Origin: Acanthopleura granulata
Lineage: Eukaryota > Mollusca > Polyplacophora > Chitonida > Chitonidae
Direction of reading: 5' to 3'
Assembly: GCA_016165875.1 (NCBI GenBank)
Contig: JABBOT010000007.1
Span: 10,814,216 to 10,878,215 of the forward strand
Length of the DNA stretch: 64,000 bases
Shown here: in pieces, positions 24,016 to 36,800 of the stretch
Numbering within the stretch: position 1 is the first letter of the stretch
Layout of the letters: the number at the start of each line of letters is the position of its first letter
Made by a program: the position numbers and the translations under genes
Notes under the pieces: model-generated
What the model was told of the DNA's origin: nothing
Database searches by the model: none
What the model saw: only the letters and a program-made list of their open reading frames with translations

Positions 24016-25060
24016 ATATTTCAAACAAATCTCCGTGAGAAACTATATTAGTGATACCCTTACACCTTCATATCACTGGCAAATTCACCTATATATCAAC
24101 ACATAACAGTTTAATTCTAAATTTTGCACTCGTTCATCAACATACAATTTAATTGCTGTCTACCCAATGGGAAACATGGGAATTCCACATAGGGCCCCGT
24201 TTACAGAAACATGTAGGCCTTCAAAAGATCTTTCAAACGAAGCAGACTCACACCTGACAGCACACAGTACTGCACCTCTTATGGATAATTACACATTATG
24301 GCATCCACTTCCCACCCACCCCCTGTAAACCGCTTGTCTCTTTCAGCTGCGGTGTAGGCCTCTTCATACAGCTGTTATACTAAACCGGCTTTGGCGTTTG
24401 TAAAAATTAGGGTTGTGCTATTGTTCGTCGTTGATCCACTTTTCTGATGTTTAATGCGAAAATGAACACTGATGTCACTCTACCATGCAACACCACCTTC
24501 ATCTTCACTACAGCCCCGACGGCTGATACAGAGGATGAAGGCAATTTGATAACTTGAATATCCGCTCAAATTCATAGTATCCATGTCAATGACGCCGTAA
24601 GTCTAGCCTTCGCGATAGCCTTCACGTCTTTCACCTGAATTCAAGGTGAATTTCGACCGACACTTAACCGATAAAATGCGAATAAGCTCACTTAAAACTG
24701 TTGAAAGGCTCAGCAACTCCTTCCATACGCTTCCGCCGCCACATCCGGGAACTTGCTGATACCGGCTTACTGGGATATGACGTCATTTTTTAGAACTATT
24801 TCGTAAAATTTTAACGCTGAACAAGAGATCATCCAAAATAATAAAATATATTACTATAATTATTGTATAACATATAATTAAGGACCTTTTGGCTCATCAG
24901 CTGTCGATAATAAAATACAAAAAAAATAAAATTCGTCACGAAGAATGCATTTCTTAAAAAATACATTTTCACAAGATTATTGCCGATTACAAAAATATCT
25001 AGCATTCTTCCACAGAGTATATTGGAAGCGTTTATGTTTTATTTTCGCTACTCAACTGCG
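24016..25060. other. Spacer without recognised genes
   Basis: No supported feature apart from A/T-rich runs near 24840-24940. Confidence 0.35.
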
Positions 25061-25197
25061 GCTGTGAATCTGGAGGTGGCTTGACGAGAGAAATGGCGCA
25101 CGGCGATGTGTACTGTGATCCGGCTTCGAGGATGGACAACAGCAGTTCATGGCCTCAGGGAGACTTTGACTGTTGATTTGATAGCTTCAGGGCGCAA
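25061..25197 (+). other. Possible untranslated first exon with a strong splice donor
   Basis: A GC-richer block ends in GGCGCAAG|GTAAGTTTTC, a near-consensus 5' splice site at 25198. The only ATG frame inside (from 25094, beginning MAHGDVYCD) stops after 27 codons, so any exon here would be non-coding or belong to a short upstream frame. No matching downstream exon was found. Confidence 0.2.
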
Positions 25198-25824
25198 GGT
25201 AAGTTTTCTTGTTTTATCAAAGTTCTGTTCTGAAAGCCATTAAAATGTATATTGGGTAGTTTTTGTTACACTCGTCCGGCGGAATGTGATGCTAATGCTT
25301 ATTCAAACCCTTCCTTGAGGCTCTTGAGGGATAAATCGAAATGCGATCCATTTCGTGCTTAGCTATACACTAATTGAAGAAATCAGCTGTTGAATATACA
25401 AACAAGACGTTCTAAAGACTGTAATTTTACTATAGTGACACTATTTAATGCAAGTATTAACCTGTAACATCTATGAAGCTCTAATTTCTTATTGAAGTTA
25501 ATTAAGTTTGACAATATGCTTCCTGTATATTTATATTTATTTTCTACTAACACTTACATAGAATCTGACATAGAGAGATCTTCACTTGAGTGAGAAATGT
25601 ATGTTTTATTGATATGGTACGTGCATGAATAAAACTGTATCTTATTCAATTGTTAAATAACAACGAAATATCAAAAGAACACTCAAAGTAGGTCTGTTGA
25701 TTTTCACACTAGCTAAACCCAAATGGTGCACGCTTCTCATCTGATTATGTTCTTTCTGGTGTTAAACTTATTTTGCAAAACAGTGCGTTTTAGTTTGGGA
25801 AAAAATATCATATCCAAGCTCTAG

Positions 25825-25995
25825 ATATTGCTTTGGGAGCCAAGTTTGCCCTTACCAATGGCACATTAGTGTTAGTCTGTTTAGAACCCAATTTATATAA
25901 AAATTATGAACAAAAGTTTGGTGCGTTAAAAAGTCATTTAAACGATACATAGATGACTGCTTCATCCTGAGGAATAATTTGAAGAGGAGGTGATG
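25825..25995 (+). pseudogene. Degenerate reverse transcriptase fragment with YIDD, Penelope-like
   Basis: One frame reads ALDIALGAKFALTNGTLV then LEPNLYKNYEQKFG. After a one-base shift another frame reads KKSFKRYIDDCFILRNNLKR. A G-x-K-[FM]-A-P-like block followed by a [KR]-R-[YF]-I-D-D-x-[FL] block is the layout of reverse transcriptases of Penelope-like elements. The frameshift and nearby stops show that it is inactive. Confidence 0.5.
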
Positions 25996-26009
25996 TCCAT
26001 GAGGATGTA

Positions 26010-26340
26010 CTTGTTGCTGGTGTGAGAGGTTTCGCCCTCTTCCATATAATAGATACAGTTCCGTTCCCTGCTTTCGTAATGAGTCGCAACGCCCACATCA
26101 AACCGACTACAGATGTCCAACCTGTGGACGCTACTTCCGTTACCGTATTGGATTACCAAGTCACCTCCGGACACACTGTCTCCAATCAAATTCGTGAAGC
26201 TGTGGTCTTTGTCGACGACGACAACAGACTAACATTACTTGATGCTTGCGTGAGAGGTATGGCCCTCTTCCATGTAATATATACAGTTCCGTTCCATGCT
26301 TTCGTACTGAGTTGCAATACCCACATCTTAGACCTGAACA
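26010..26340 (+). pseudogene. Retroelement tail fragment with a C2H2 finger, partly duplicated in tandem
   Basis: The plus frame at about 26042-26185 reads PYNRYSSVPCFRNESQRPHQ and then YRCPTCGRYFRYRIGLPSHL followed by RTH, a canonical C-x2-C-x12-H-x3-H finger of the sort found at the C-terminus of many invertebrate LINE polyproteins ([FY]xCxxC...SRIGL..H). A second copy of the first 80 bp (GTGAGAGGTATGGCCCTCTT...) starts at about 26249. A host zinc-finger gene is unlikely because there is a single finger and stops on both sides. Confidence 0.45.
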
Positions 26341-27389
26341 CATACCTCCAGAAAATGAGACTAGAACTTGAACGTCTGAGTTCCGATCCTTGGCCTTGTG
26401 TGTATTCCAATCAGAGAGCTGTGTATGGCTGGACCGCGCACCAGCCCTAAAGCACTTTGCACCATTCCGTTATCCCTCACTCGCCAAATGAGAAACATCT
26501 TGACATCATTAAGGACGTTTCTAGTCATGCTTTGTTCACCTTCATGAGACAAGTAGCTTTTCAACATGGAAAAAACCAGCAACTCAGTTGGTGAGAGCCA
26601 CTTCGCTTACTTACCTTATCAAATATCACGCCAAACGTAACAGTGGATGATGTCGAAGGCAGCAGTACGTGGGCTTACAACAAGGCGCAGCTATCTTACA
26701 AAGAGCAAGAACAAGATATGCAGAATTTTAGGAGATACATGTATGGTTACAGCGGCGCTGAAATCTTCAGAAAACAAAAAAAAGCCGACTCGCATGCATA
26801 AAAGTGAAGCAGAAGCAGAAAGGGGGGAAAATCTTGAAAGATACTGTTGTACACTGGATGAAGTAGAGAAGTTTGGAGGTTACTGTCTATCAGCCACGGG
26901 TGTGGATGAAGTAGTACAGACCACAAACACGAAGGATCTTCTCAAGGCCCAGACGTCTCAAATTCGTTAGTGTAAGACAGTCATCATTCCGCCCAGCTGT
27001 CAAGAAGGTTCTGCTCCAGTTCAGCCACCAGAGGAAATCTTTCGTTGGTCACTAATTTAAAGAAAGCCATAGCCCAATATCATCGGTTTTTAAGTGTCAC
27101 ACCTTTAACATCTTGCCAACAGTCTTTGTGCGACTGAACAACACGGGTTTTACAAATCCATCTTTAATCCATCAAGTTCTGTGCCATTATGAGAGGATGG
27201 CAGATGAACATGTATCCCCTTGCAAAAAAAGGCCAAAAAGAGGAAGGAAACATTTCCTGCAAATCTGGTTGACAGGCGAATTCACCATCGATGGAAGACG
27301 GGAATTCATAAAGGCCAAAAGAAGTGGTACAAAGGCAATGCATTGGCACTATGCAAACCAATTGCAATCCCATACGACCGACAGGATAA
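26341..27389. other. Stretch with unassigned frames, probably decayed retroelement
   Basis: Plus-strand frames of 107 aa (26647-26970) and 100 aa (27113-27415) are Lys/Arg rich but show no motif I recognise. Their position between retroelement scraps and a foldback element suggests decayed mobile DNA. I assign no function. Confidence 0.3.
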
Positions 27390-27535
27390 GGATTCACTTT
27401 CATAAAACTTCGTAAATGAGTTTCTCCTCACTTTTCTCGTAACTCATGTCGTCTTATGGCGCTGAAGTGTGGGCGACGTCTTTTACGAGAAAAGCTACGA
27501 AAAAAGTGACTTACGAAGTATCGTTAAAGTGGCCC
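27390..27535. mobile_element. Foldback element of family M3, second copy
   Basis: The left end CACTTTCATAAAACTTCGTA and right end TTACGAAGTATCGTTAAAGTGG are imperfect inverted repeats and match the ends of the element at 9349-9498. Confidence 0.7.
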
Positions 27536-27959
27536 AAGGACCACAACACGGGTACCAAATACATTTACAATCTTTATCAACTGGTACAGGACAGGGAAGA
27601 GGAATCGCTTAATTTCCGCAGTGAGAAGTACTGGTTCCGTAATGATCTCCATTTTTACGATGAGGTGAAATATTTGTTGTCCCATCACACAACTTTTTAT
27701 CTTGTTTTGGTTTATTGCATTCTTGTTACATTCTCCCAACGTTTTATCGGCCATTCCCGTCACAGCCACGTCTAAGTACTTAATCCTACTTCACATTGAC
27801 ACACCCATGCGCAGCACCTCCGTGAAGTTCCAATGCGTTTTCACGTTTAACCAACAATAATTTGTCCCTTGTTGAAAAAGAGAGATGCGCCATGTAATGG
27901 TATTTTATTCCGCATATAAATATCCCTGCTACCTCATTGTTACAAACTTATCCGCTGTG

Positions 27960-28050
27960 TTAAGGTATGTATGCTTAGATGTTACGTCGTACTCAACAAA
28001 TTTTTAGTTGTCTGAGGACGAGGTGTCTGTAGTATGTATATATGCTGTGC
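27960..28050 (-). mobile_element. SINE family III fragment
   Basis: GTTACGTCGTACTCAACAAA, then GTCTGAGGACGAGGTGTCTG, matches the 3' part of the element at 34005-34395 (ACGTCGTACTTAACAAAGTT). Confidence 0.55.
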
Positions 28051-28267
28051 CTCCTTGTGGTAAATAGCTGACCTTGAGGCAACTTATCTTTTGAGGTATA
28101 TTCATCGGTTGATAACAAAGAGTGGTAACCACCTCATTCCATTTTAAAAGTTACTAATGTAGTACAAAGGTGCTGTTAAGTTCTGACATCATCCAAATAT
28201 TAACTCTTTCTTTCTTTTGCTTCTTCGTTAGGACTAGTCCTAATGCCTTGCTTTACTCGGCGGACAA

Positions 28268-28786
28268 CTGGCGTGGTGGATAGCAGCCCGGTAAATGCTC
28301 AGTCACTCTTATGTGATGGATAGCAGACCGGTAAGTGCTGAGTCACTCTCCTGTGGTGGATAGTGGTCCGGCAAATGCCCCATCGCTCCATTGTGGTGGA
28401 CAGCAACCCAGTAAATGCTCATTCACACCCCTGTGGCGGGTGATAGCAGCCCGGAAAATGCCCAGTCGCCCTCCTGTGGTGGATAGCAGTTCTGTAACTG
28501 CTCATTCACCCTCCTGTGGTGGATGATAGAAGTACGGAAAATGCTCAGTGGTTCTCCAGTAGTGGATAGCAGCCCGGCAAATGCTCAATCACTCTCTTGT
28601 GGTGGATAGCAGCCCGGTAAATGCTCAGTCACTCTCCTGTGGTTGATAGCAGCTCGGCAAATGCTCAGTCACTCTCTTGTGGTGGATAGCAGCCCGGTAA
28701 ATGCTCAGTCACTCGCCTGTGGTTGATAGCAGCCCGGCAAATGGTCAGTCACTCTCTTGTGGTGGATAGCAACCCGGTAAATGCTA
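28268..28786. repeat. 40-bp minisatellite, about 13 copies
   Basis: The core includes GTGGTGGATAGCAGCCCGGT then AAATGCTCAGTCACTCTC. The units are contiguous with no spacers. The last five or so copies alternate between CCGGTAAATG and C(T/C)CGGCAAATG variants with a 80-bp period, showing recent expansion of a two-unit block. Confidence 0.93.
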
Positions 28787-28959
28787 AAACCCAATCTTGA
28801 ACGCGAAGTTTCTGGACTTCCTCGATCTTACTGCTTGTGGGGCCTTAACTGGTGGCAGTAATCGGTCTACGATGCTTATGTGGGTGAGCAGTAGCGCAGT
28901 CCAGCAATATGGTGTGCATATTTGAAAAAAAGAAAAAAAATTCAGTGAAAAACCCGACC

Positions 28960-29345
28960 CTTACGTCCACTTGAGGATTTCTGGGAATAATTGGAGCTCG
29001 GTTTTCACGCCAGTCGACATACGTCAATCTGTACTCCAATTTTCTGCACGTAGCTATTTGTGAGTTTGTGTTTCGCCACTTTGCTATTTAGTTTGAGACG
29101 TTCTTTTGGAGCTTGTATCGCCCATTGTCTCTTTGTGCGATTACGTACATTTCATGCCAGTTTACCCTGAGTGACTTTGTGTCTATTTCCGAGGACTGAA
29201 ACATACATCGCCAGCACGGCATCACGGACGCTACTGTCAATCCGTCCGGAGAGTTGGGTTTTGTCACTTACAGGACTCCCATCCTTCGATTCGAGAATTC
29301 CCAAGAACTGTGCATTCTGTATCTACGTGGACTGATTAGCCTTTG
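28960..29345 (+). repeat. Dispersed repeat X, copy 2 (3' part)
   Basis: It shares GTCCACTTGAG, TTTCACGCCA(G/T)TCGACATA, GAGACGTTCTTTTGGAGCTT, TGTCTCTTTGTGCGATTACG and AACATACATCGCCA blocks with 52250-52560. It matches copy 1 in the region ending GTGGAC(A/T)GA.TAGCCTT. Confidence 0.7.
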
Positions 29346-29902
29346 GAAGCCGGAATTTTCCGCTTATCGTCAGTAAGAATCTTGGTGTATATATTTTTTT
29401 AATTATCTGTTTTGTTTTGTATATTATTGTCAGTTATACTATATGTTTTGAACTTACCCGAGCGTCTTCGTGTTTCTTTGTTTGATCTTGCGTTAGGCCT
29501 ATCGCTGTCTGAGAGTTGAACAAGCCATTTGTTTATCATTTTCTTCTCCGACCGTGGTACCCTTACAATGTGCATATCGGAACGTCACATATGGGAAAGT
29601 TTGTCAGTAATTTACCAAAGGGCAGTAGTTTATTATTGGCACTCCAGTTTCCAAAAACGTCAACCAGAATGGGCATCCCGGGTCAATAATCACAAGACCA
29701 GTTTCCAAAAACGACAAATATCACAAACCGAAGACCTAAGAAAGTATATAACAGTTTTCAAATTGAATGATGAAGGAAAGACAAAATGAATGATATAGAC
29801 TGACGAATAAAATCAGCATCCAAGTCGTGCACCGTTTTAATCAATTGTGTCCTTTGGTGGGAACTGTTCATACATCAAAGATTGTGATCATGCTAAATAC
29901 AA

Positions 29903-30063
29903 GTCCTCTCCGGCCCTACGTGGGAAGGTCTGCCAGCAATTTGCGGATGGTCGTGGGTTTACCCCGTGCTCTGCCCGGTTTCCTCCCACCATAATGCTGG
30001 CCGCCGTCGTATAAGTGAAATATTCTTGAGCACGGCGTAAAACACAAATCAAATAAATAAATT
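29903..30063 (+). mobile_element. SINE family I, plus strand, head truncated
   Basis: It runs from GTCCTCTCCGGCCCTACGTG through TTTCCTCCCACCATAATGCT and CGTCGTATAAGTGAAATATT to the AAATA tail. Confidence 0.92.
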
Positions 30064-30344
30064 AAAGTTCGCATTTGTCATAAATCACAAGGTTTACATT
30101 TTGCTGATAGTAATATGTCGGAGTGGTAACGGAGCATCACTACATAATGCATTCAGTGGTATTGGACAGTGTCAACATCGCGCACGTTTTTGTCCTTGTC
30201 GCAGAATCATACAAGTCGGGCTTTCAAAAGTGACCGTACAAAGTGACAGAGATGATCGATGTAACATTCGCCAGTTTGCGACCGTCGACCTCTCGGTTAG
30301 CATGACCCGTCCTCAATTGTCCCATGTTAGAAATGAAAAATGAA

Positions 30345-30600
30345 GAACATTAAAACTAGACCAAATGTATACACACATAGATAGAGTATCCAACAAAGTT
30401 TGAAAAGCACCCATTTTCATTTTGATGAAGCATGATATTGCATAACTCAGATATCACAGGTCAAAGTAAGTTAAAATATGCACATTCAGAAAATCGAAGG
30501 CGCCGTCAATCAATCGCGAATTACTTCTGTAACCAGAAACAGCAGCTTTTTCCATTGACATCAAGCGCATATCTTGCTTTTAGCCATGTATGTGGGGTAC
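30345..30600 (+). repeat. Dispersed repeat Y, diverged partial copy
   Basis: The ACTAGACCAAATGTATA start and the later CAGATATCACAGGTCAAAGT and TTTTAGCCATGTAT segments line up, with gaps, with 36885-37130 and 57080-57340. Confidence 0.5.
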
Positions 30601-30876
30601 AAGTGACGACACATCGTGCTTCCAGTTTTTCTAACATCCGGCGTATCCCTTGAACGAGTATAGAATATATGATTAAAACATGATTGTGTAGAGTTAATTG
30701 GCACGTCAAAAAATGGCTCCGGGTGTTCAGGTCTGTTCCAATCCCTCTATAAATAAGTTATTGTAACTTCCTGAACGGCTACCGTCTTATTCGTGTAATT
30801 CTGTGACCTGTAAACTGGTCCGTGCTATAACGGTGGTATTCCCACCACACACTGCACGCGCCCCTTCAACGTGTAC

Positions 30877-33800
30877 CTAAACGCGGGGTGGCATTGCACG
30901 AGAATACAGCAAGGTGCCCTCCGCATCCACAAAGGTCAAATTCATCGATTTCATGTCCGCTTGCACGAAGGCAAATCCTCCCAGCGTGAGGATGTCTGCC
31001 CCGTGATATTTCAGAGAGCCAGTGGGAACGTCGTTGATGTGCTTCGTGCTGGGGTCGACTACATCAGCAGCACCGATGACGTAGTAGTCCACTGAAGTTC
31101 CCGACATACTGTACTGAAGGTGCTGAAACAAAGAGCAGCAGTCTGCATTACAGAAAATATTTCATTTTAACATGCGTTCCAAGACACGCTGTTAAAATAT
31201 TGGACTATCTGCATATACATGTACACCTTAATTTCGAAAGCAAGCGCATCTATGTCGCATACTTATCTGACTTTTGTTTAACGTTATACCCAAGGCTTTT
31301 CCACTTACAGGATGGCTGCTAGTTTAGGGGAGAAGAGAGCCAAAGTGTTCGGCGTTAACCGCCGACTTTTGGGGCAGATACTGACAAACTTTTCAACATG
31401 TGACCAAGGTATACACACCTTTTTGCTGAAAGAACGATAATCAGGTTGCGCAAACGGAAGCCCAAAAGACGACGCCCACTGCACGTACAGCCTTGGTCAC
31501 TAGATCTCGGCCTGCTGCCTTTCTCTGTCAAGCAGCTTTGTGGCGTTTTGGGGGCCTCCATGACAGCTGGTTAGCGCGCTAGCGCAGCGTAATGACCCAG
31601 AAACCTCCCACCAATGCAGTGGCTGTGAGTTCAACTCCAGTTCATGCTGGCTTCCACTCCGGCCATACGTGGGGAAGTCTACCAGCAATCTACGGATGGT
31701 CGTGGGTTTCCGCCGGGCTGCGCCCGGTTTCCTCCCACCATAATTCTGGCCGCAGTCGTATAAGTGAAATATTCTTGAGTACAGCGTAAAACACCAATAA
31801 AATAAATAAATAAATTTGTGGTGTTTGTATTGTTTTTTTTAGGGATTTCTTTAAACGAAAAGTTCATACTTATTCCTGCTATAATCGTCTCCACAAACAG
31901 GACAGAGCTCCAAATGACTTTTTGTTAAAACGACTGCAGCAAGAGGCATTACCTGAAGGTTATGGTCGTGGCCGTTCATGTACGCTGTGGCGTTATACTT
32001 GTGTAACATAGGCATCAGTCGATCCACCAGACACTTGGTTGGTCCATGCTCAGATATTGACCACACCGGGAAATGACCAGCGACCACCAGGTATAACCCT
32101 CTGGAAAAGAAGACCGGAGTCAATTCTTCATGTAGGTAGAGTTAGAAACACGGTTGCAACAGACGTTTTTAGCCAATGGCCGAATGATGGAGAGCACCAG
32201 TCCCCTCTCCGCCAACAGAGAAGACTCGGCTTTCTATGTGGAGTCGGGTTATGTATTGTTAAATATTTTAAAATCCAAAACCTTCGTACTTTCTTGGCAT
32301 CTCTTTCCGCGTAAGTGCCTGCCAAGTGATGTCCACCAAATATGTCGGCATTAGACTGCCACATTAAGACGCTGTCCGGAAATATTGTGGAAAGCGACAT
32401 TAGACTTCAACCAAGACACTTTTGCAGGCCTATACCTATTAATGATAATTAATAATAATCACATAATAATAATTAATGATATGAGGTCGCCGCCTACATT
32501 CGTACACTTCCTTGAACACTTGCTTCTTTTTTTTTTTTTTTTTTTCATTTTGATGACATTGTTGCTTAACGCTATAATCGAGAATTTTTCAATTACACAA
32601 TGGCTGTCACTTTTACGGATGGGGAAAACGGCAATGCCCGGGTTAGACTGCTCGCATTTGGCAAGGTGCTGACTGAATTTTCCCACCTGCGAAATACAGT
32701 TATGCCCACTACATTGTGGAAAGAAACGTGGTCTTTCCACAAAGGTTAGGAAAACTTCCCACGAGCGACGCTTACCAAGAACCTACTAACAGTGAGACGT
32801 AAGAGCGACGATGTAATATATTATTTCAAATATTACATTTACATGAAAAGCAAACTGATCAAGTGCTGTATATTTGGTTTCTCCACCTAATCCGCTTGTT
32901 TAAACAATATTTATTTTCCATAAGTGGAATGATGAACCGGCGCATTGCCTATTTTAAAACCTCTCCACACACTTGAATGCTTGCAATTTGTACAAACATA
33001 CACAACAAGCATGGTTTCCTCCCACCATAATGCTGGGGGCCGTCGAATAAGTGAAATACTGTTGAGTACGGCGTAAAAGCCAACCAAATAAATCAAATAA
33101 ATCACAACAAGCATCGCCTAAAGACGAATATCAGATGAGAAATAATATATCATCAAATTATCCAAATCTCTTAGAATCTTTAATAAATGTTTGGGCAGCG
33201 TGAAATAGTGTAATGTTGGCAGCGTATGCTACGCCCACGTTCACACAAAGTAAGAACGTTATATAACAGCCAAAACAAAACAAAAAAATGCTCTGGGCTT
33301 TCAAAAGGATGGCCAAATATACAGGCAGGTGTCTCAGAAATATGTCGCATGAACTTAGATTACTGCACTGCAGTCGCATTTGAGTATGTACAGTATGTGA
33401 CGCATGGTCTACTGGATGCATACATGTAATGGGATATGAACTGTTCTTTGAACCCAGAACAGCGCAGAAAGATCGACACGACGATGCGTTATGAACATGA
33501 TGATCCAGGTCGTTCCACATGTGAATCACAGACGGGGAAGGAATTCATGTAAAGAGGTGTTCGAGGTGTCCAGGAACGACATGATCCTCCACAGACTATA
33601 TGGAGAGGTTGTATCCGCGTGAGGCGAAATAAATGATGACAAATTATCAGGGGTATCTGTCTGAATCATTTTTAGAACACACGCAGTCTGTGCCTGTTAC
33701 GTCGCTCTTCTGATGTAATAAAACCAGTCTCTTTGTACAAAAGAGCACGGCTGGTTCTTCTCGAGCAACCACTTACTGTGCGCAGTGCATCGAGCTGAGA

Positions 33801-36800
33801 CTGTTCCAACTGATTACACTGGTTCATGGTACAATTAGCCAACACAACATCAGAAGAGTCAAAACTTGGGAGAACAAAGGAGCAGTACAGCGCTATTAAC
33901 GATTTCCTAGAAAGTCTATGCTTTAGAGCACGAAGAGAATTTATAATCAGAGAAACTTTGTCAACAACACTGTTAATATGAAGATCCTATGACGCAGTTG
34001 ATTGAGTAAGTGAGCGAGTGAATGCTTGGGGTTTAACGTCGTACTTAACAAAGTTTCAGTCATGTGGCGACGAAGAGTCCTTCTAGTGTGTGCATATGTA
34101 GTGTGATATGTGCATATGTCTTTCCTGTGGCAGGGCGAGTCCATGCCACCAAAGTGCTACTGCCACAGGAACATCATGCCGGAGACACCAGACATGACAT
34201 CCCACCTAGTCACATCATACTGACACGGGGCCGACCAGTCCTGTTTCTTTGCTCTAACCTCCCAATGCTGAATGCCAAGCGAGCCAGCAAAAAAAGTACT
34301 ATTTCTAAAGTTTTTGATATGTCCCGACCCTGCCTAGAACCTGGATCTCCCGATCTGAATGCAGACACTCTAACCACCAGGCCACCGAGATGGTCGCCGT
34401 TGATTGAAATATTCTTCCAAGATAAATTTTATGGTTATCTGTTGCAGAAATCTGTTGGTTTCCGAAATATAAAAGTGGTGATTTTTTTAACGACAAGAGT
34501 AAGCTCTTAGTTTTAGAAGGGCTAAATGTTACTAACCAGGCATCTGACCAGGATGACACCTTTCGTAAATCGGAATTTATAAGAGTGGCCGCAGTAACAG
34601 GACCTTCTACTAGTATATACAGTGATGTATCGTCGAAAAAAAGTCGTACATTACAGTTTAAATCGTCAGCCATATGGTTTATATATACTAAGAACAACGG
34701 GCCCAAGACGGAGCCCTGAGGCACTCCTGCAGGGACTTTCTTCGAATTTAAAGAAATGCCATTTAATACAACTGACTGTGACCTGCCTGTAAGCTAATGA
34801 CGAAATCAACTCAGTGGGTCGTCCCCAGTGCCTTCAGATTTCAATTTGTGAACAAGGCCTCTGTGCTATACTCTATCGAAAGCTTTAGAAATGTCACAAA
34901 ACACCGCCCTCACCACCCGTCAGTCATCTAACGCCTTGCAGATAAATTTATAATACCAGTCAGCTGGTACACTGTGCTATCTCTAGGCATACAGCCACAC
35001 TGTACTTTTGATAACAGGGCGTTATCGACGAGGACATTAAACACATACTTAAAAATACATTTCTAAAATACTTTACAAACACTTCAAGTCAGTGTGACGG
35101 GACGGTAGTTTGATTTCCCTTCTTATACAATGGGGTTATATTTGCTCTCTTCCATGAATTTGGCATTTTTTGATTCCGCAGTCATTTATTGAATAAGAGT
35201 GTTAGTTTTTTACCCAAACAGTTTGGGCCAGAGACCTTGTTCATGTTTAGGTTCCACTACGCCTGTTTCCGTTATATGGACACTGTTTAAAGAATATTTC
35301 AGTGTGGTCAGGTAAGGGAGGGTTTTATCTCTGTCATCTTTTGTGGAACTGGTGAAAAAAATCGTTAAAAATGTTCGCAACGACTCGGGGGTTATTTTCT
35401 GCACCATCATCATATAAAATGTGAGGAAAGGGCTGTCAGTATTTTTTTTTCTTTCAGTACATTTTGTTATCTTTTCCCCCGATTTTTACATTGAAATTTG
35501 TAATCAGAATTTTTTTAAATCAACACTTAATTCGTATTTCTTTTTAAGCAGTTCATCATTTTAGATAATCTCTAAATTTAGTCCAATGATGTTGCAAGTT
35601 TGTCAGTTTTGCTTTTTTATGTGCCTGTTACGTTTTCCTCATAAGACGTTTAATATCAAAGCGAACCCATGGTTTCCCTTGAACCTATCAGTACGCATTT
35701 ATAGGCAATATGTTTTTTTTCCTGTACTGAAAATGTGACTGGTAATGTTTGTGCTCGGATTGTTGTAATAGTGAGGTAATTGCATGTACTTTGTCATCAT
35801 CCCATATTTTAAATACATCGTAAACACATGAAGATGGTTTGGGGATGTGCTTGATTGAAATTTACACACACAGCGTGGTGATGCTGCAGAATGCGAGATA
35901 ACTCTGGATATACTGACACTGGTTGGGTGAGAGACCATGATCATATTGATGAAGGATGAACGTGTAGGTGTAATTCTGGTCGGTTCCGTGATTATATGAT
36001 TGACCGCGTGCATGTTTTCCATATCTAATCCGTTGTGGGTGTTTCTTTTCGACTTTAATCGGGAAACTGGACGGATTCGTATCGATGCTTCATATCAGTG
36101 ACAGCAGTTTTGAAAGTACTCACTTGCTAGCTTGCAGTTTTGATTCTAACCAGGCCCACTGATCCTCGGCAAACTGCACGTCATCTGGCCCCGATGGTGG
36201 TTCAGAGATCGCGTCTGACTTGGTGTTCCCACAAAGAGTGACAGTGTCAATCATGATGATGTCAACAAAGGAGGCGGAGCCTGGTATTGGCATTGAGAGG
36301 GAATAGTACAGTTCTGGGAAATTCCTGTTGGCGAAAGTAAAAACCCAACGTAAAACTCGAGGCTAAAGGAAGCAAATACAAAAACTGCACGCCAATCTCA
36401 GAATAATACATCCATAACAACAACGGTAAATTACAGTGTAATTGATGTAACATGCACATGGCCGCGATGCTTTTTTGCCAGAGACACAGTCCATATTTGG
36501 AAAATCATCAGAAAGCAGTCAAAATTTCTTTAACTGACCGATCGACAATATAGGTAGAGTTAACCGTGTCATCGGCAGTAAAAGATAGGTAATAGAAGAT
36601 CAAAGTTTTAAAAAAACTTTTCCAATTTTTGATAGTTTCAACCAAATTATGTGCAAGAAAAATTTGAAAGTTTTGAAAATTAGCGAAAAATAACATTTTG
36701 AAAAACAGCTCTGATACTTCTCAAACTTTCTCTTTATTTTGACTAGTATTAAAGTTAGGTAAATTTTGAAAGCTTTTCATGTAGAATTCAGAATATACAT

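Noticed and set aside
26100..26190. Host C2H2 zinc-finger gene
   Set aside because: There is only one finger, with stops close by, and the RIGL..H pattern is that of LINE C-termini.
28268..28786. CRISPR-like array
   Set aside because: The 40-bp units are contiguous with no unique spacers, and the DNA is eukaryotic; it is a minisatellite.
33158..33529. 123-aa minus-strand frame as a membrane protein gene
   Set aside because: Its start ([11 protein letters not shown]) is the C-terminal end of the LINE polyprotein; the hydrophobic rest is chance.
34064..34510. 148-aa plus-strand frame
   Set aside because: It is the reverse of SINE family III and of the LINE RT; no motif in this direction.
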